Assembly: GCF_030272615.1 (NCBI RefSeq) | Contig: NC_081411.1 | Coordinates: 824,222,397 to 824,286,396 of the forward strand | DNA from: Cryptomeria japonica | Taxonomy: Eukaryota; Streptophyta; Pinopsida; Cupressales; Cupressaceae | DNA length: 64,000 nucleotides | Reading direction: 5' to 3' | Shown here: one piece after another, positions 1 through 11,185 of the stretch | Layout: every line of letters starts with the position of its first letter | Position numbering within the stretch: the first letter of the stretch is position 1 | The notes under the pieces: generated by a model | Databases searched by the model: none | Seen by the model: only the letters and a program-made list of their open reading frames with translations | Told to the model about the DNA's origin: nothing | Position numbers and translations under genes: made by a program

Positions 1-2900
1 AAATTGTGGCTTTTACGTTTTCCTCATATTTATTAGCAAACAAGACCTGGGCCTATTTTAACTTCTCTAATTCATGTTGAATGCTCTTAGCTGGTTGAAA
101 ACCAAAAGGCATAGGAGAAGGGGGAAATTCAATGATAGGACTAGTGGATGGAGGTTGTGCAAGATAAGAATCTACCATTAGAGTAGAGGACTCACCTTGA
201 TGGTACTGCCCTACCAATTGATGTTTTAATTCAACACTGATGTTATCTCAGTTAGCTATTCCTTCTTTGGCCTCATTATAAGCCTTCAAGATTGTTTCTA
301 ATTTCAATGGAAGATTAGCCTTTTCCTTTGCCTCATTTTCTGCCACTCCTACATTGAATTTTGCAGTTTCTAAAACTGTGCTAGCAACCTCTACCACCCC
401 TCTATCCTGAACTCTTCTTACTATCATGCCTCCTAGAAAATTAAATCCTGAGGTATCCTTCCTTCTTCTACTTTCATCCCTCTTTAGAGACCATATGACT
501 AGAGCAACATTATCTTTGCTGAATGTCACTCCCTCCATAGGCTTGGTCTCTTTCTTGACTGCTTAAGAAACCAAGGCATCTGCTATATCCCATTTTGGGA
601 GGAGTAGAACACCATCCTTTGACACCATTTCTCTTCTAGCTTCAGGAGTGATTGCCTTGAATTCATCCATCATTTCTTGTTTTACTTCTTGCTCCACTAA
701 GGTTGTATCTTTGTGAGGCTGCTCACTCATTCTCTTTTCACATCTTGCCTTGAATTGTTCAATATTTTGTTTCCATACAAATTGCATGAATGCCCCTGTT
801 GTGATAAAATTGTGGTCATCTAGGAACTCTTCACTAGCTTGCTTGACAGCCAGGTCTAACTCTTTCCCTTTGAACTCATCTTCAGTTAAGTTCATCTTGG
901 CACTGGGTGGCTCTTCTAGCATTCCCTCTTGGGTCTCTTTATAGGTCTAAGCTATCTCTTTGAGGCTTCCTAACTGCAATAATTGTTCTTCTACTGCCTG
1001 TTCATCTCCTATATAGATAGGGGATTGAGATGGAGAGTACAGAAGTCTGCCTGTTTGCACTTCTTTCCCCACCCTCTACCTTTTAGGGGATTCTTAGATG
1101 TCAATGACATCTTCAATTGTTCTCTTCCCTCTTGAAGTGGAAGGCTCACCTATTACTGACATCAATACACTATATTTTGACCTTGTGTGCATCACATAAT
1201 CACTGAGAGGGATGGCCTTAGCAAAAGCGGGCTTAGATAGAACTAACTTAGCCTTGTTAGGGCTATCTCTTATTATAGCCTCCCTCTTCTCTTTCAAAGT
1301 TTGCATTAAATCTTCAAAGTAAAGAATTAATAATTTGACCTTTTCCTCAAAGGGGTTGAAGCTAGACAGAGGGTCATAACTACTATCAAATTGATGAATG
1401 AAATCCAGACCCTTTTTTTATGCCACCCACTTTTCTTTCCTTAGTTCTTGCTCATCCAAACTGAATTCATTTCTAATTAGGTCCTCACGGAAATGAAATT
1501 GGTGTGGCCTACCTTTGCATACTACTCTCTTCCTGAACATGTCATTGAAAAAGTCCTTAGGGTCAGCAAACCTGGTTACTGCAGTAGACAACATATATGG
1601 TTGAAAAAAATTCATCAAAGAATTTCCAACCACCTTTGGTGATTACGAATTGATGGGCCATGGTAATAGTTGGGAAAATAGTCCCTTTACCCCTATTTGT
1701 TAGCTCTGCCTCTTGCACACCTCCAATTTGCCTTGAGATCTCTATAATTCCTATCTTCAATGGCACTTGATAAGGCAATAAGAATGGAGTCCCTCTGAAA
1801 CCATAAAATCTGAAAACTATAGAGACAGGGTATAAATACATATCACCCCAATTATGAGCAATCTTAATACCTTCAACAAACTCCTTAGGCCCGAGGAACT
1901 CCAAAAGAGCCTTAGGGATCCTAGGGTTCTATGGGCATAGAATAATCCTAATTCTAGATGTAAAACATCTATCAAACTTCAAATAATTGGCATCCTCTCT
2001 GTCCCAAGACAAAATTGTGCTCCACAGTTGCACGGGCATCTCCTCACCCTCCTTTTCTCTGACCAAATCCATTTCTTTAGCAAAATAATCAACTCCTTTG
2101 AACAAAAATATGTGCATTAGAAGAGAATACCATCCAAAAGGTCTATCCACTTTACCAGTTTTTATCCCTACAAGCCCTGCATGAATTGCATCAGTAAGGT
2201 AAGGTGCATAATCAAATGTCACTTCTAGAGAAGGGTTCAAAATTTGTGCCATCATTAGCATATAATGGGTTGGCATGGTTATTTCAGCATCTTCTCCAAG
2301 GATTTGACATAATGATCAATACATGCCTTTTGCCCTTAAAGTGAACAAATTCAGGGAGAAGGGTTCCATGGAGCTAGGGCCCACTACAATTAACCCTCCT
2401 ATTTTAACAAAAAACTCCTTGAAAGGGTTGCTCCTAAGGTGATCTTTCTGCACATCATAAACCTAGGCCAATGTTTCAAAATCAATAGGCTCTAATAAAT
2501 TGATCTCTATCAGGGCTCCTCTATTGACATTCCTCACACATCTAGCAACAGGATCATAATTATGTGTGATCTGGATTAGCAAGTCTACATCCATAAAAAC
2601 CCCAGGGACTACAAGCTTCCCCAGGTCTAGTTCCCATATGCTATCCATTGAGGCATTGGCATGTCTCTGAGTGAATCCCTCTTTAAAAACACCCAACCCT
2701 GAAATCCCTATTTGTGATTCCCTTAACCATATACCCTTGTCATATAAACCATCTCCAATCCTCAGATGGGGGGCTTTAGGAACTAATTCTTTGATTTTGG
2801 CCATAGAATTTGAGGACATGGTCAATTGTTCTAGGAAGTCATCACATATATTCCTATCTTGATAATTTACCTTCCCCGTGAACTCCCTTCTTGGTGCCAT
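1..2900 (-). pseudogene. Family A retroelement-type ORF (unknown function), decayed, 3' end outside window
   Basis: One long minus-strand reading frame starts at the ATG at 2900 (MAPRREFTG) and can be followed for about 930 codons to the window edge. It has one frameshift near 1580-1630 and several in-frame stops (for example those ending the open stretches at 2463, 1929, 1563, 1418, 1094, 563 and 248). The N-terminal third has hydrophobic blocks such as IWELDLGKLVVPGVF and FGWYSLLMHIFLFKG; the rest is charged. Near positions 30-110 it reads HELEKLK, stop, AQVLFANKYEE, nearly the same as ELEKLKQAQILFANKYEE in the 58355-59096 ORF, so both are copies of one protein. I recognise no catalytic domain, reverse transcriptase or zinc knuckle. 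The block FGxxxLLMxIFLF resembles FGNLLVCLML / FGSLLVCMLF in the ORF2 proteins at 10.2 and 62.9 kb, which suggests a distant shared architecture (inference). It is probably the internal ORF of the element whose LTR starts at 6407. Confidence 0.6.
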
Positions 2901-3219
2901 CCTATTTATGCAATTATATCAATTGAGATTCAAACAAAACTCTGATAAGGAAAGCACATAGTAAAGAACCAATTTTTAAACTGCAATTAGCAAGCAAGAT
3001 ACAAAAACCTGTTATTATCTTGAAGAAATTTGCTTTGCACCAGCTACTCTGCAACAAACTCGTCGAAATGGTGCCAATATTCAACTGATGTGGACCTTAA
3101 TATGGCAACTTAGCATTGAATTGAGACATTAACCCCGCATGCTTTGGCTATCAATTCAAAATTTAATTTGCACATCAAATTCAAAAAATGGGCTCCAACG
3201 GATCATAAGTTTTTTGAGT
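2901..3219. other. Spacer upstream of family A ORF
   Basis: AT-rich sequence directly upstream of the 2900 ATG (minus strand). I see no coding signal or repeat in it; it is probably untranslated leader of the family A element. Confidence 0.4.
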
Positions 3220-4480
3220 TTTTCCCTATTTCGTTGTTTCGCCATTTCGTGGAGTTTAAAACCCTCACACCTTTCCTTCGTGAAGCAACAATGTTCATCA
3301 AATCCTTAGAAACTTGGACTGCCTTTACTTCTTATGGTCCTTCTGCATTAGTGACGGGCCCCACCTTCCTTTCGCTACTTCACGAAAGGTAAACATTGCG
3401 CACTTCAATCGTGTGAAACCACGCTGGTCGTCTGATCATTTTCCACTTGCCCGATCTTTACCACTCACGGTGACTGCTAGTCTTTTTTGCTAACCACTCA
3501 CCACCATTACTACTAGCGGTCTTCACCACTTTGCGAAAACTAACCACCCTACATCTTTGGGCTGTGAAACAATGCCCATCATTGGATCCACCTTGAGATG
3601 TACACCATTTAATGGACTCAAACCTTTAAAGTGGGCCCTTGGCTTGGAAACCACATGCTTTGTTTCATCACCAATGAATGAATCTTATGTGTCAGACTCC
3701 TATTCACTCAAGAACTCTAGCGGGCTCCATTCTAGGATGGCTACGTGTATCTATTTCACCATGGTTTTCAACACCACCATCGATTAGATCAAAGTGAGGC
3801 CCAAGCAATCGTTTGGAGCCACGTGCATCTGACAAGTCATTATTTCCCTCAACCAAGCGACCTACCTATCCTGCCATATCATTTTTCTATTTTGCGAACG
3901 GTAATCTCCGTTTGATTTGGGGTTGCGAATCCACGTGGGCCATCCCATCAACTCCAAGTTGATCGGTCTTTAAAATCAAGACTTGCCTCTCTTTCGGACA
4001 CACCAACCCTTTTTCTATTTCACGAACACTAAACCTTGGGCAACTCTTCTTTGCAAAGCAATGACAATCGTTAGATCTTTGGAAACCACTCGCCTATTAA
4101 CCCTTTCGTGACCACCTTACCCGAGCCCTCTACCTTTTTGTTGCTTCACAAAAAGTAAAACACGAACATCTTTCAGCTGCGAATCTATGCACACCATTGG
4201 ATCAAATCCACACTGATCGTCCTTTAACCAAAGGAACCACTTACCTCTGGGACCCGCCAACTCCTTCGCTATTTCGCAGAGGGTAAAACACAAACATCTT
4301 TGGCTAGCGAAGCAATGTGAGCTGTTGGATTCAATACAAGATGCATTCCTTTTACCTGACTAACAATCCTTTGATCGGGCCTGCTTCCCCTTTTTGCTCC
4401 TTCACATACGGTAAACCATGGGCATCTTCTCCCAGCGAACCAACGCACACTGCAGGATGAACCTTGACTTGCATGATAGT
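3220..4480. repeat. Degenerate tandem array, unit about 130 bp, roughly nine copies
   Basis: Units begin with CTATTTCGCGAACGGTAAA-like text, then CATCTTTGGCTGCGAA, then a CACCATTGGATC-like stretch, followed by a variable tail. Recognisable starts lie near 3220, 3366, 3541, 3885, 4010, 4126, 4254 and 4383, so spacing is irregular and copies are diverged. The core motif around TTCGC/GCGAA keeps CpG sites in an otherwise CpG-poor context. The array lies in what should be the leader of the minus-strand family A element, between its primer site (6390-6406) and its ORF start (2900). Confidence 0.6.
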
Positions 4481-6389
4481 TAAGAAGCCTGACAAAGATT
4501 AAAACAAGACATAGGAAAAGGTGTAAAAATTGAAAATATTTAAAGGATTGCCTAGGGAAAACCTGAAGGAGGGGACACTTTCATGATGGAGCAACCCTTC
4601 CACTTAAGTGGAAAAAGTAATGCAAGAAAAGAATGCAAGGGTTTTGAAAACATAGGAAGGGTTAAATTTTTCCAAAACCTTAAACCCTCTTTGACTCAAA
4701 ACACAAAGGCAACAAGGCTATGCCAAACACATCTTTGCAAATTCTTAGCCGATTATGGGACAAGAATACCCAAATTTCTAAATAGTGATAATAGACCAAT
4801 TTAATCAATTGTATATTCAATAAAATAAATTACTCATTTCAAATAAATCTCATTATTTTAGGGAAAATTTAATATCAGATTTCAATCACTCCCACTCCAA
4901 CCACCTATGATCATTTACCAACATACTCTTTGCTAATCAATTGTCTATACTAAGCATACAACTAGATATCATAGCCTTACATACAGCTTACTTTATCTCC
5001 ATTTTCATTTCATGTCACATAAATTCAAGAAAAAATATCATTTAGAGTCACAATACAACTTCATACAATTTATTATCAATCCATCCTAATAGAATTCGTT
5101 AAGCAACCACTTTCTCAAAATTCAAATAAGGTAAGGATAGAGCATCTTTTCTTAATCTATCCATTTGATCAAGCAAAACCACACAACTCCTACACAAAGC
5201 TAATTTTTATCTTGCCAAACAAAATAAAGAAACAATGGCATGATTTCATTTTCCTATACATGCAATTCACCAATCTTTACTTCATTCAACACATATATTA
5301 TAACATGATCTTTTAACCTATTAGTTCGTAAAAATTTTATACATTATTTATGAAAAGATATTCTATCTAACTAATTCTTCTTCAAACAAAAAACATGAAT
5401 GCAATGCATAAATTTTGATTTTTCAATGCAAATTTATTTCATCCAAACTTCTCTTTTAATTTATTGAAAATCATATTTGCCATTGAGTATTCAATGCTTC
5501 TACTTAGTTTTTAGAAGCTCTTAAGTTCTATAAATCTTTAATCCAAATAGAGAGAAGAGGGAGAAAAGCATTGTCAAACAATCAATATATGCACACCAAA
5601 ATTGTACATGGACAATTTGAATTTTCCTAGACATGCCATATTTATTGTACCATGTAGCTATTTACATCATTTTCTAAGATATGCAAATTCAACCTCCCAT
5701 GAGGTCTCCTAACATTACAATTGCAGCTAGAAATCTCAAGCCCTTATTGAAAGATATGATTTACTTAAACAATCTTTTCTTAAATGATGATTCACAAACA
5801 TATGTAAACACCCAATATTTCTATTTGGTACCCACACAACACCAACTAACTCTTTAAATTTTACGAAGAAGGGTAATGGAAGGAGAAGGACATTATTGGG
5901 CTACTATTTTCTAACTCATGCAAATTCTTTTATTTTCTCAACATGATCTATAGTAAATCATTCTTATATGCATAATACAAATACTTCATCTTACTATTCA
6001 TAAGAAAATCAACATAACAAGCTAATTAGTGAAGAGAACATGCATAATTTTCTACCATTCTATAGCATAATCATTTATATAGGGAAAACAATCTCTAATA
6101 CTCAAGTAAGCACTAGAAATTACAAAGCAAGCAAGACCACTTAATATCATATATACATCACTCACATCCAGAAGACATGCATAAGAAATGAATACACATA
6201 TTGCACACAAGTATGATTTCTAGAAGAGATTAAGGAGAAACACAAAGCATAAACATATAATATCTCCTAAGTTCCAATAAAAATTTTCTTCACGAATCTC
6301 AAATAACAACTCAAGTCAAGAGAAAATTATAGTACATCATGCAAGGCTAATAGAAACAACCTTAACCAGAGATCCTAGTGTTTGCAACA
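4481..6389. other. AT-rich non-coding stretch, probable leader of family A element
   Basis: About 1.9 kb of AT-rich sequence. Only short chance open frames are present and no domain is recognisable. Its position between a minus-strand primer-binding site and the family A ORF makes it likely leader or degraded gag-like sequence; I cannot see a gag or zinc knuckle. Confidence 0.35.
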
Positions 6390-6406
6390 CAAGCTCTGAT
6401 ACCAGA
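6390..6406 (-). other. tRNA-iMet type primer-binding site of family A element
   Basis: On the minus strand the sequence reads TCTGGTATCAGAGCTTGTG directly after an LTR ending ...GGCAGGCATTGCA. TGGTATCAGAGC is the usual plant initiator-Met tRNA primer site. It starts two bases from the LTR edge at 6407, which fixes that edge and the minus-strand orientation. Confidence 0.7.
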
Positions 6407-6607
6407 TGCAATGCCTGCCAAAATATCGTAGAGAAATAAACCAAAATCTACTAACAAAAAGAGATAATTTTTTAAAAAAATAATCTTCACTACAATGTTG
6501 ATACTAACTTCTAGTTTGCATCATTACTACTAATAATGCATCATTAACTATATACATGATCACATGAATCAACATGAACATAACCATTAATCATATTATG
6601 CAAGCGG
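6407..6607 (-). repeat. 5' LTR of family A element, first part, interrupted by insertion at 6608
   Basis: It begins TGCAATGCCTGCC on the plus strand, next to the primer site. The LTR is broken at 6608 by the family B element and resumes at 13161 after a near-perfect 5-bp duplication (AGCGG before, AGCGA after). The far end is not certain; a candidate is near 14944, where the minus strand reads GTTGGAATTTGACC. Confidence 0.5.
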
Positions 6608-7395
6608 TGTTAGGATTCCCAAAGATATTGAGAGGGGGGGGGTGAATCAATATCTAACCGGTTAATGAATTTACTTGATTTAAAACATGTAAAGAATATC
6701 AATACCGTGTATCGGTAAACCAGAAATAATGCAATAAACGAGAAAAATAATAACCACTTGAAGAGCACACCATAACATAGTAGTTTAATGAGGAAACCCA
6801 GTGTGGGAAAAACCTCAGTGGGATTTGTGACCCACAATATTCACTTACTGGCCAATAAGGGAATATTACTGCTACAATAGGGGCCTGCACATGCAGGAAG
6901 GCCAACTGCCTAGAGCTCACTGCTCAATTACAAAAGGAAGTCACACTGACTTACAAAAATGGATTATAATAATCTAATGTCTTGTACTGCTTTAAATTAG
7001 CATCTGCTATGCCAGATCCAATACCGGTTTTAGCTCTGCTACATACATAAACCCTTAACCTAAAATTCACATATTTGGTCTTCATTATTTTGCCTATGAT
7101 TCATTACCAAATGTTCTATAATGATCTCATACATATATGAGTCATCTTACAACTCACCATGTCAGCTTACAATGATTTTATAATTAATTATAAAATATAT
7201 TACAAATAAAATTCCTGTTGGCCTGGGTGTTGGTATCCTTTCTTTCACTACCAGTGTTCTATGTGTCGATGTAGAGTTTGTCATTGTCGGTGTCGGTATA
7301 ATTGTCTTGCCGGTATCATATGATTGTAAGGTTGCCATCAATGACAAAACCTTCAATCACCTACAATTTCTCATTGGAGTGTGCATTTGCCAACA
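6608..7395 (-). repeat. 3' LTR of family B element (788 bp)
   Basis: It begins TGTTAGGATTCCC and ends GCATTTGCCAACA on the plus strand. It is alignable end to end with 12369-13160. It carries a G-run (6628-6640) followed by TGAATCA, which on the element strand is TGATTCACCCCCCC, about 45 bp before the LTR end. A segment at 6880-6926 (CCTGCACATGCAGGAAGGCC) is also present in the LTR of the Copia element at 55869-55917. Confidence 0.88.
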
Positions 7396-7422
7396 ATCTC
7401 CCCCTTTGGCATTGATGGCAAC
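7331..7422 (-). promoter_or_regulatory. Inverted repeat straddling the polypurine tract / 3' LTR junction of family B
   Basis: GTTGCCATCAATGACAAA at 7331-7348 (inside the LTR) pairs with TTTGGCATTGATGGCAAC at 7405-7422 (internal side): 17 of 18 bases match. The 56-nt loop contains the polypurine tract and the LTR edge at 7395. The same arms, also 17 of 18, lie at 44900-44917 and 44970-44987 in the Copia element, so the structure is conserved between elements with different coding content. Confidence 0.75.
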
Positions 7423-7582
7423 ACACATGAGAAAAATCTAAAAAGTGTTGTCCAAAAAGAATCTGCCAAAATTATCTTACCAAAAACTATGTGCCAAATC
7501 ATATGTGCTCCCCCTGAGCTGATGGTGTCTTCTGCTAATCATTTTTCTCATTACCACTACTCCCCCTTTGGCATCAATGACA
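7396..7582 (-). other. Polypurine tract and additional PPT-like repeats (family B)
   Basis: The primary tract, on the minus strand GCCAAAGGGGGAGAT, abuts the LTR at 7395. Two further copies follow on the internal side: CTCCCCCTGAGC near 7507 and CTCCCCCTTTGGCATCAATG near 7560 (plus-strand text). Multiple PPT-like repeats upstream of the 3' LTR are a described feature of Sirevirus Copia elements; the element at 44-56 kb shows the same series. Confidence 0.7.
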
Positions 7583-7767
7583 AAGGTTGTCAAAGTGTCA
7601 ACTGAGCGTGGTTTCCAGCTTCATCCTTGTAACCGGTTGGTTACAATTTAAAAAAGGTCTTCCAATACCAAATTTAGGCTCTCAGCGAACCGTTCACTGT
7701 CCTTTAATGCGGCCTCAATCCTCTGAATTGTACTAGTGAGATGTTGCATTTGTTGTTCTGGTGTCTT

Positions 7768-10700
7768 CTATCCTTGAACCAATGCCTCAGATATCTCTTT
7801 TCTCAAGGAGGTGAGGTAGTCCAATTTTGGACTAAGTCTCCATTTCAGATCTTTTGCCTTTCCTTTTATTCTTTCCTTCTCTCTTTCAAATTTTTGAAGT
7901 TCCTCCTCAAAACCTGTTATTTTCTGCTCAAAAATTGATAATGGTTCAGATGAATTAATGAAATTGTCAGCTAATTTATTGATTTCTTCCTGTACCATAC
8001 TTATCTTCTTGTCTATATCTATTGTCAAAAAGTTTGTTTTACATGTATCTCTGTACAACTTTTTAAATTCTTTTAGTGTTTTACATAGTGTCTGTAAAAG
8101 AGTGTCAAATTGTCTCATGCACTTCTTTATTTCCTCTTCAAAGAATTTATGTTTTTCTTTCTCAATTTTCTCTTTGAATGCTTCCTCTTTTATTTGTTCA
8201 ACTATCACAATGTTGTCAATAATATACTTAGACAATGTGTCAAGTTGATTTAAAGAATCTTTATTATCCACATTACACTTGGGTGCTATCATTTTCAAAA
8301 TTGGGATTGTATCATCAATAGCTTTGTATGCTTGTGCATTGCACTCTATTATTTTCTTGATTGAATCCAATAGAACTTTTGTCACATTTGTTGGTCTGAA
8401 TTCTACCATGGAAGAACCAACAATCTATATTTTGTCAGTGTGACTAACTTCTCTGCTTGTAGTGACCTCTAGTAGGTCAGTTTGTGTTTGCCTTTCTCTA
8501 AGCAAAGGTTTGGGTTTCTCAGCTATTGTCGGTGGCACCATCTCTGCATGAACCTATTCCTATGAGGGAGCTCGTTGCTCTGCCTGTTTCTCAGGGTTGT
8601 CCACTGCCAGTTTTTTTTCTATGTTGCCTATTGTTGGTGGCTCAATAGATGAATCATTATGTACATCTATGGTCTTTGCCTTTCCAGTGTTCGGGGTCAT
8701 TGTAATGTTTTTTGCTGGTGGCTCTGTTGCCACATCTGATTGCTCAGTTGATTCCTTATCTACCACAATATTGACTTCCTGAGTGTCAATGTTCATTGTA
8801 TATAACACCTTAGAATTAGGATTTGTATCCTCATGTGGTGTCTCCATACTCTTAGTTGTCGGTTGATTGTATGTAGTGTCTACTGGTGGAGTATCTAGAG
8901 GAGGTGGGGGTAAGTTGTCTATTACTTTTATACTAGGAGGTCCACCTACCTTACCTTTTCCTTTGTCCCTATCCTTTTGATATACCTTGAAGGTTTTAGG
9001 TTTTTGATACTCTTTCTATTTCTCTTTTTCTACCAAGAATATGTCCCATACATCTGTTGTTTCCTTTGTTACCTCATTCACTCTACCTACTATCAGTGCT
9101 ACATGTCAGTGAGCAGTTGAAAATACTGACTAGTTAGCCTCATAGATCAATTGATCTATCTCTTCAAGTGAGTTGACAGGATGTACAACAAGTAGTTTTT
9201 CAATCTTTATTTTCTTATCTAGCTCAATAATAGCTACTCTTCTAGCTTCTAGTCTGTTTTATAGATCTGTCGGTATTTCATCAACAACTTGCATAAAAAA
9301 TTTCTTGTAAATATATAAGTGTAAGATGAAACTATTCTCTACTTTCTCCTTGTCATCAGTCGATAGTGTGTCATATAATTTGTTAATGTTTTTTAGCTTT
9401 CCATACTTTGTTATTTCATTGAGAAGTTTATCAATGGGAGTAATAGTTTGTTGAGTCTTCTTCTTAGGGGTCATCTTCTTTTTCTTTGGAGTCGGTTTCT
9501 TTGTTGGGGGCCTCACTGCTTGTTTCTTCTGTCTTGTTTTTCTAGGAGAAGGTGAGGGTACCGGTGAAGTTTTTCTCTTTCTTTCAACTCTTTTGAATTT
9601 AGTTAGTATGTCACTCTCAGAGGAAGTTGCAACAGGTGACAGATGAACTTCTAGTTGAAGTTCTTCCAGTTCACTCTCCTTAATACCGGTTTGTCTTAAT
9701 ACATCTTCCTTGATAGCTTTTGCCTACCAGGTTCCTTTTCTAACAGTTGCCTCAACCTTCTTAACCCTTTTTCTTGATTGAATTTGGCTTTCTATTGTTT
9801 CAACACTACCAAAAATGTTTTCTTCAGGTTCCTTTGGAGCTTCTAGGAGGGCTTTTGCATAAGTTTATATTATGTTGTCATCAGTTTCATACCCCATTTC
9901 AGTTACCCAGATGGTTTTAGGAATAACCGCCTCCATCCAAATTTCATCCTTCGTTATTACAAAACAGATTTCATCCTTATATTTATCCACAATTGCTTGT
10001 GCCAATCTAACTCTAGTTTTCATTCGGGCCTTCAATGCCTGAAAATACTCATTTTTGTTCTTTTCCCTTTTCTCTCCCATGTTGTTCAATAAATCTAACA
10101 ATTGTTTGCCTACCAGTATATCAAAACCAAAATTTCTAATACCAATATCGGGTACTTATTTGGTTATGTACAACATCAGACAAACAAGTAGATTTCCAAA
10201 TCTGAATGTTCCCTTTTTGTCTTTCTTTATCTTTCCCAAATTATCAATCAGTTCATCTTTAAGCTAGAGACTGAGTTTAACCTATTTGCATGTGTAGTTT
10301 TGTAGCCTAAGATCATACTGATAAATTTGACATTGATATTCATTACATCATTTACCCTTAGTGATCTCTTGTCAAATGTTGCACTAGTTAGGTCTATCAC
10401 TGTGTCATTTGAGACTCTCTTGGTTTTGTTAGGTCTGTTACTAGTGGAAGGTAACCCTGTTACAGTTTTGACTGCTTCTTTAGTAATCTTGTGAATAGAG
10501 TCCAACCAAAAGAATTCACCATGAACCCTGCTTAGCACAATTCTTATGACATCCTTGGGAAAATCTGGGATACTAAGAATTTTTGTAAAACCTAGGGTTT
10601 CTATTATCTTGTGTTCAGTTTTCACATTTCTGGATTCATCACAAATTACAGATTTATACATGTTTTTTATTTCATCATCACCCAATTCCTCTATATGACA

Positions 10701-10880
10701 ATGTATATACATTCTAGGGTCTTCAACATAAACTACTCCCTTAGGGTTTTTAGAGAATGCACCAATGTTATCATCTTTCTTAGCAATTTCAAGAACCAGT
10801 TTGAAGACAGGTCTAGGGTGCTTAACTACTTCAACAATAGTAGGGTTTGCAATGAATTCAGGAGTAGATGAAGAAGCCAT
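7768..10880 (-). pseudogene. Family B ORF2: ~1037-codon protein of unknown function, decayed
   Basis: It starts at ATG 10880 (MASSSTPEF). The first 210 codons are open to 10248; a frameshift near 10262 then leads into a single frame that runs to the stop at 7768 with several in-frame stops. Layout: N-terminal folded region containing VYVEDPRMYIHCHIEELG, HGEFFWLDSIHKITKEA and FRFGNLLVCLMLYITK; a block VDKYKDEICF...MGYETDD; a Lys/Pro-rich basic linker (about 9259-9600); a Thr/Pro/acidic linker (8560-8847); and a C-terminal coiled coil of about 210 residues (7768-8409). B' ORF2 at 62186-64000 aligns along the first half (VEKYKDDICF, MGYEIDF, HDDFMWLEEQPFKITKE). I recognise no enzyme domain. The N-terminal FWLD-xxxx-IT-xEA pattern is loosely like plant transposon proteins of the mobile-domain type, but I would not assign it. 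Confidence 0.65.
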
Positions 10881-11185
10881 GGTTATAAATACCTTTATCT
10901 TCCTTAAAGATGAGTGATTTGATAGATTGCTTTGCTTCTTTTCTTGGAATGCCTTCGCTCTTGAATTTTTGCGCTCTCAAAGATTTGAATGCTTGGTGAA
11001 TGAAAATGGAGCCAAAATACTTGCTTTATAATGTTATTTTTGCCATCTACCACATTTAATGCTTGTCGGTTAAGTCACAACTTAACTTATCTGCTGGCAT
11101 AGAAGTAATTTCAACTTCTCACCATCAACCGACGGAATAATAGCATGTTTCTCATTTAGTGACTAAACCCCCAAAAGAATTTTCT

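Noticed and set aside
10055-10267. Plus-strand open frames within family B ORF2
   Set aside because: Antisense shadows of the ORF2 frame, which is supported by homology to 62186-64000.
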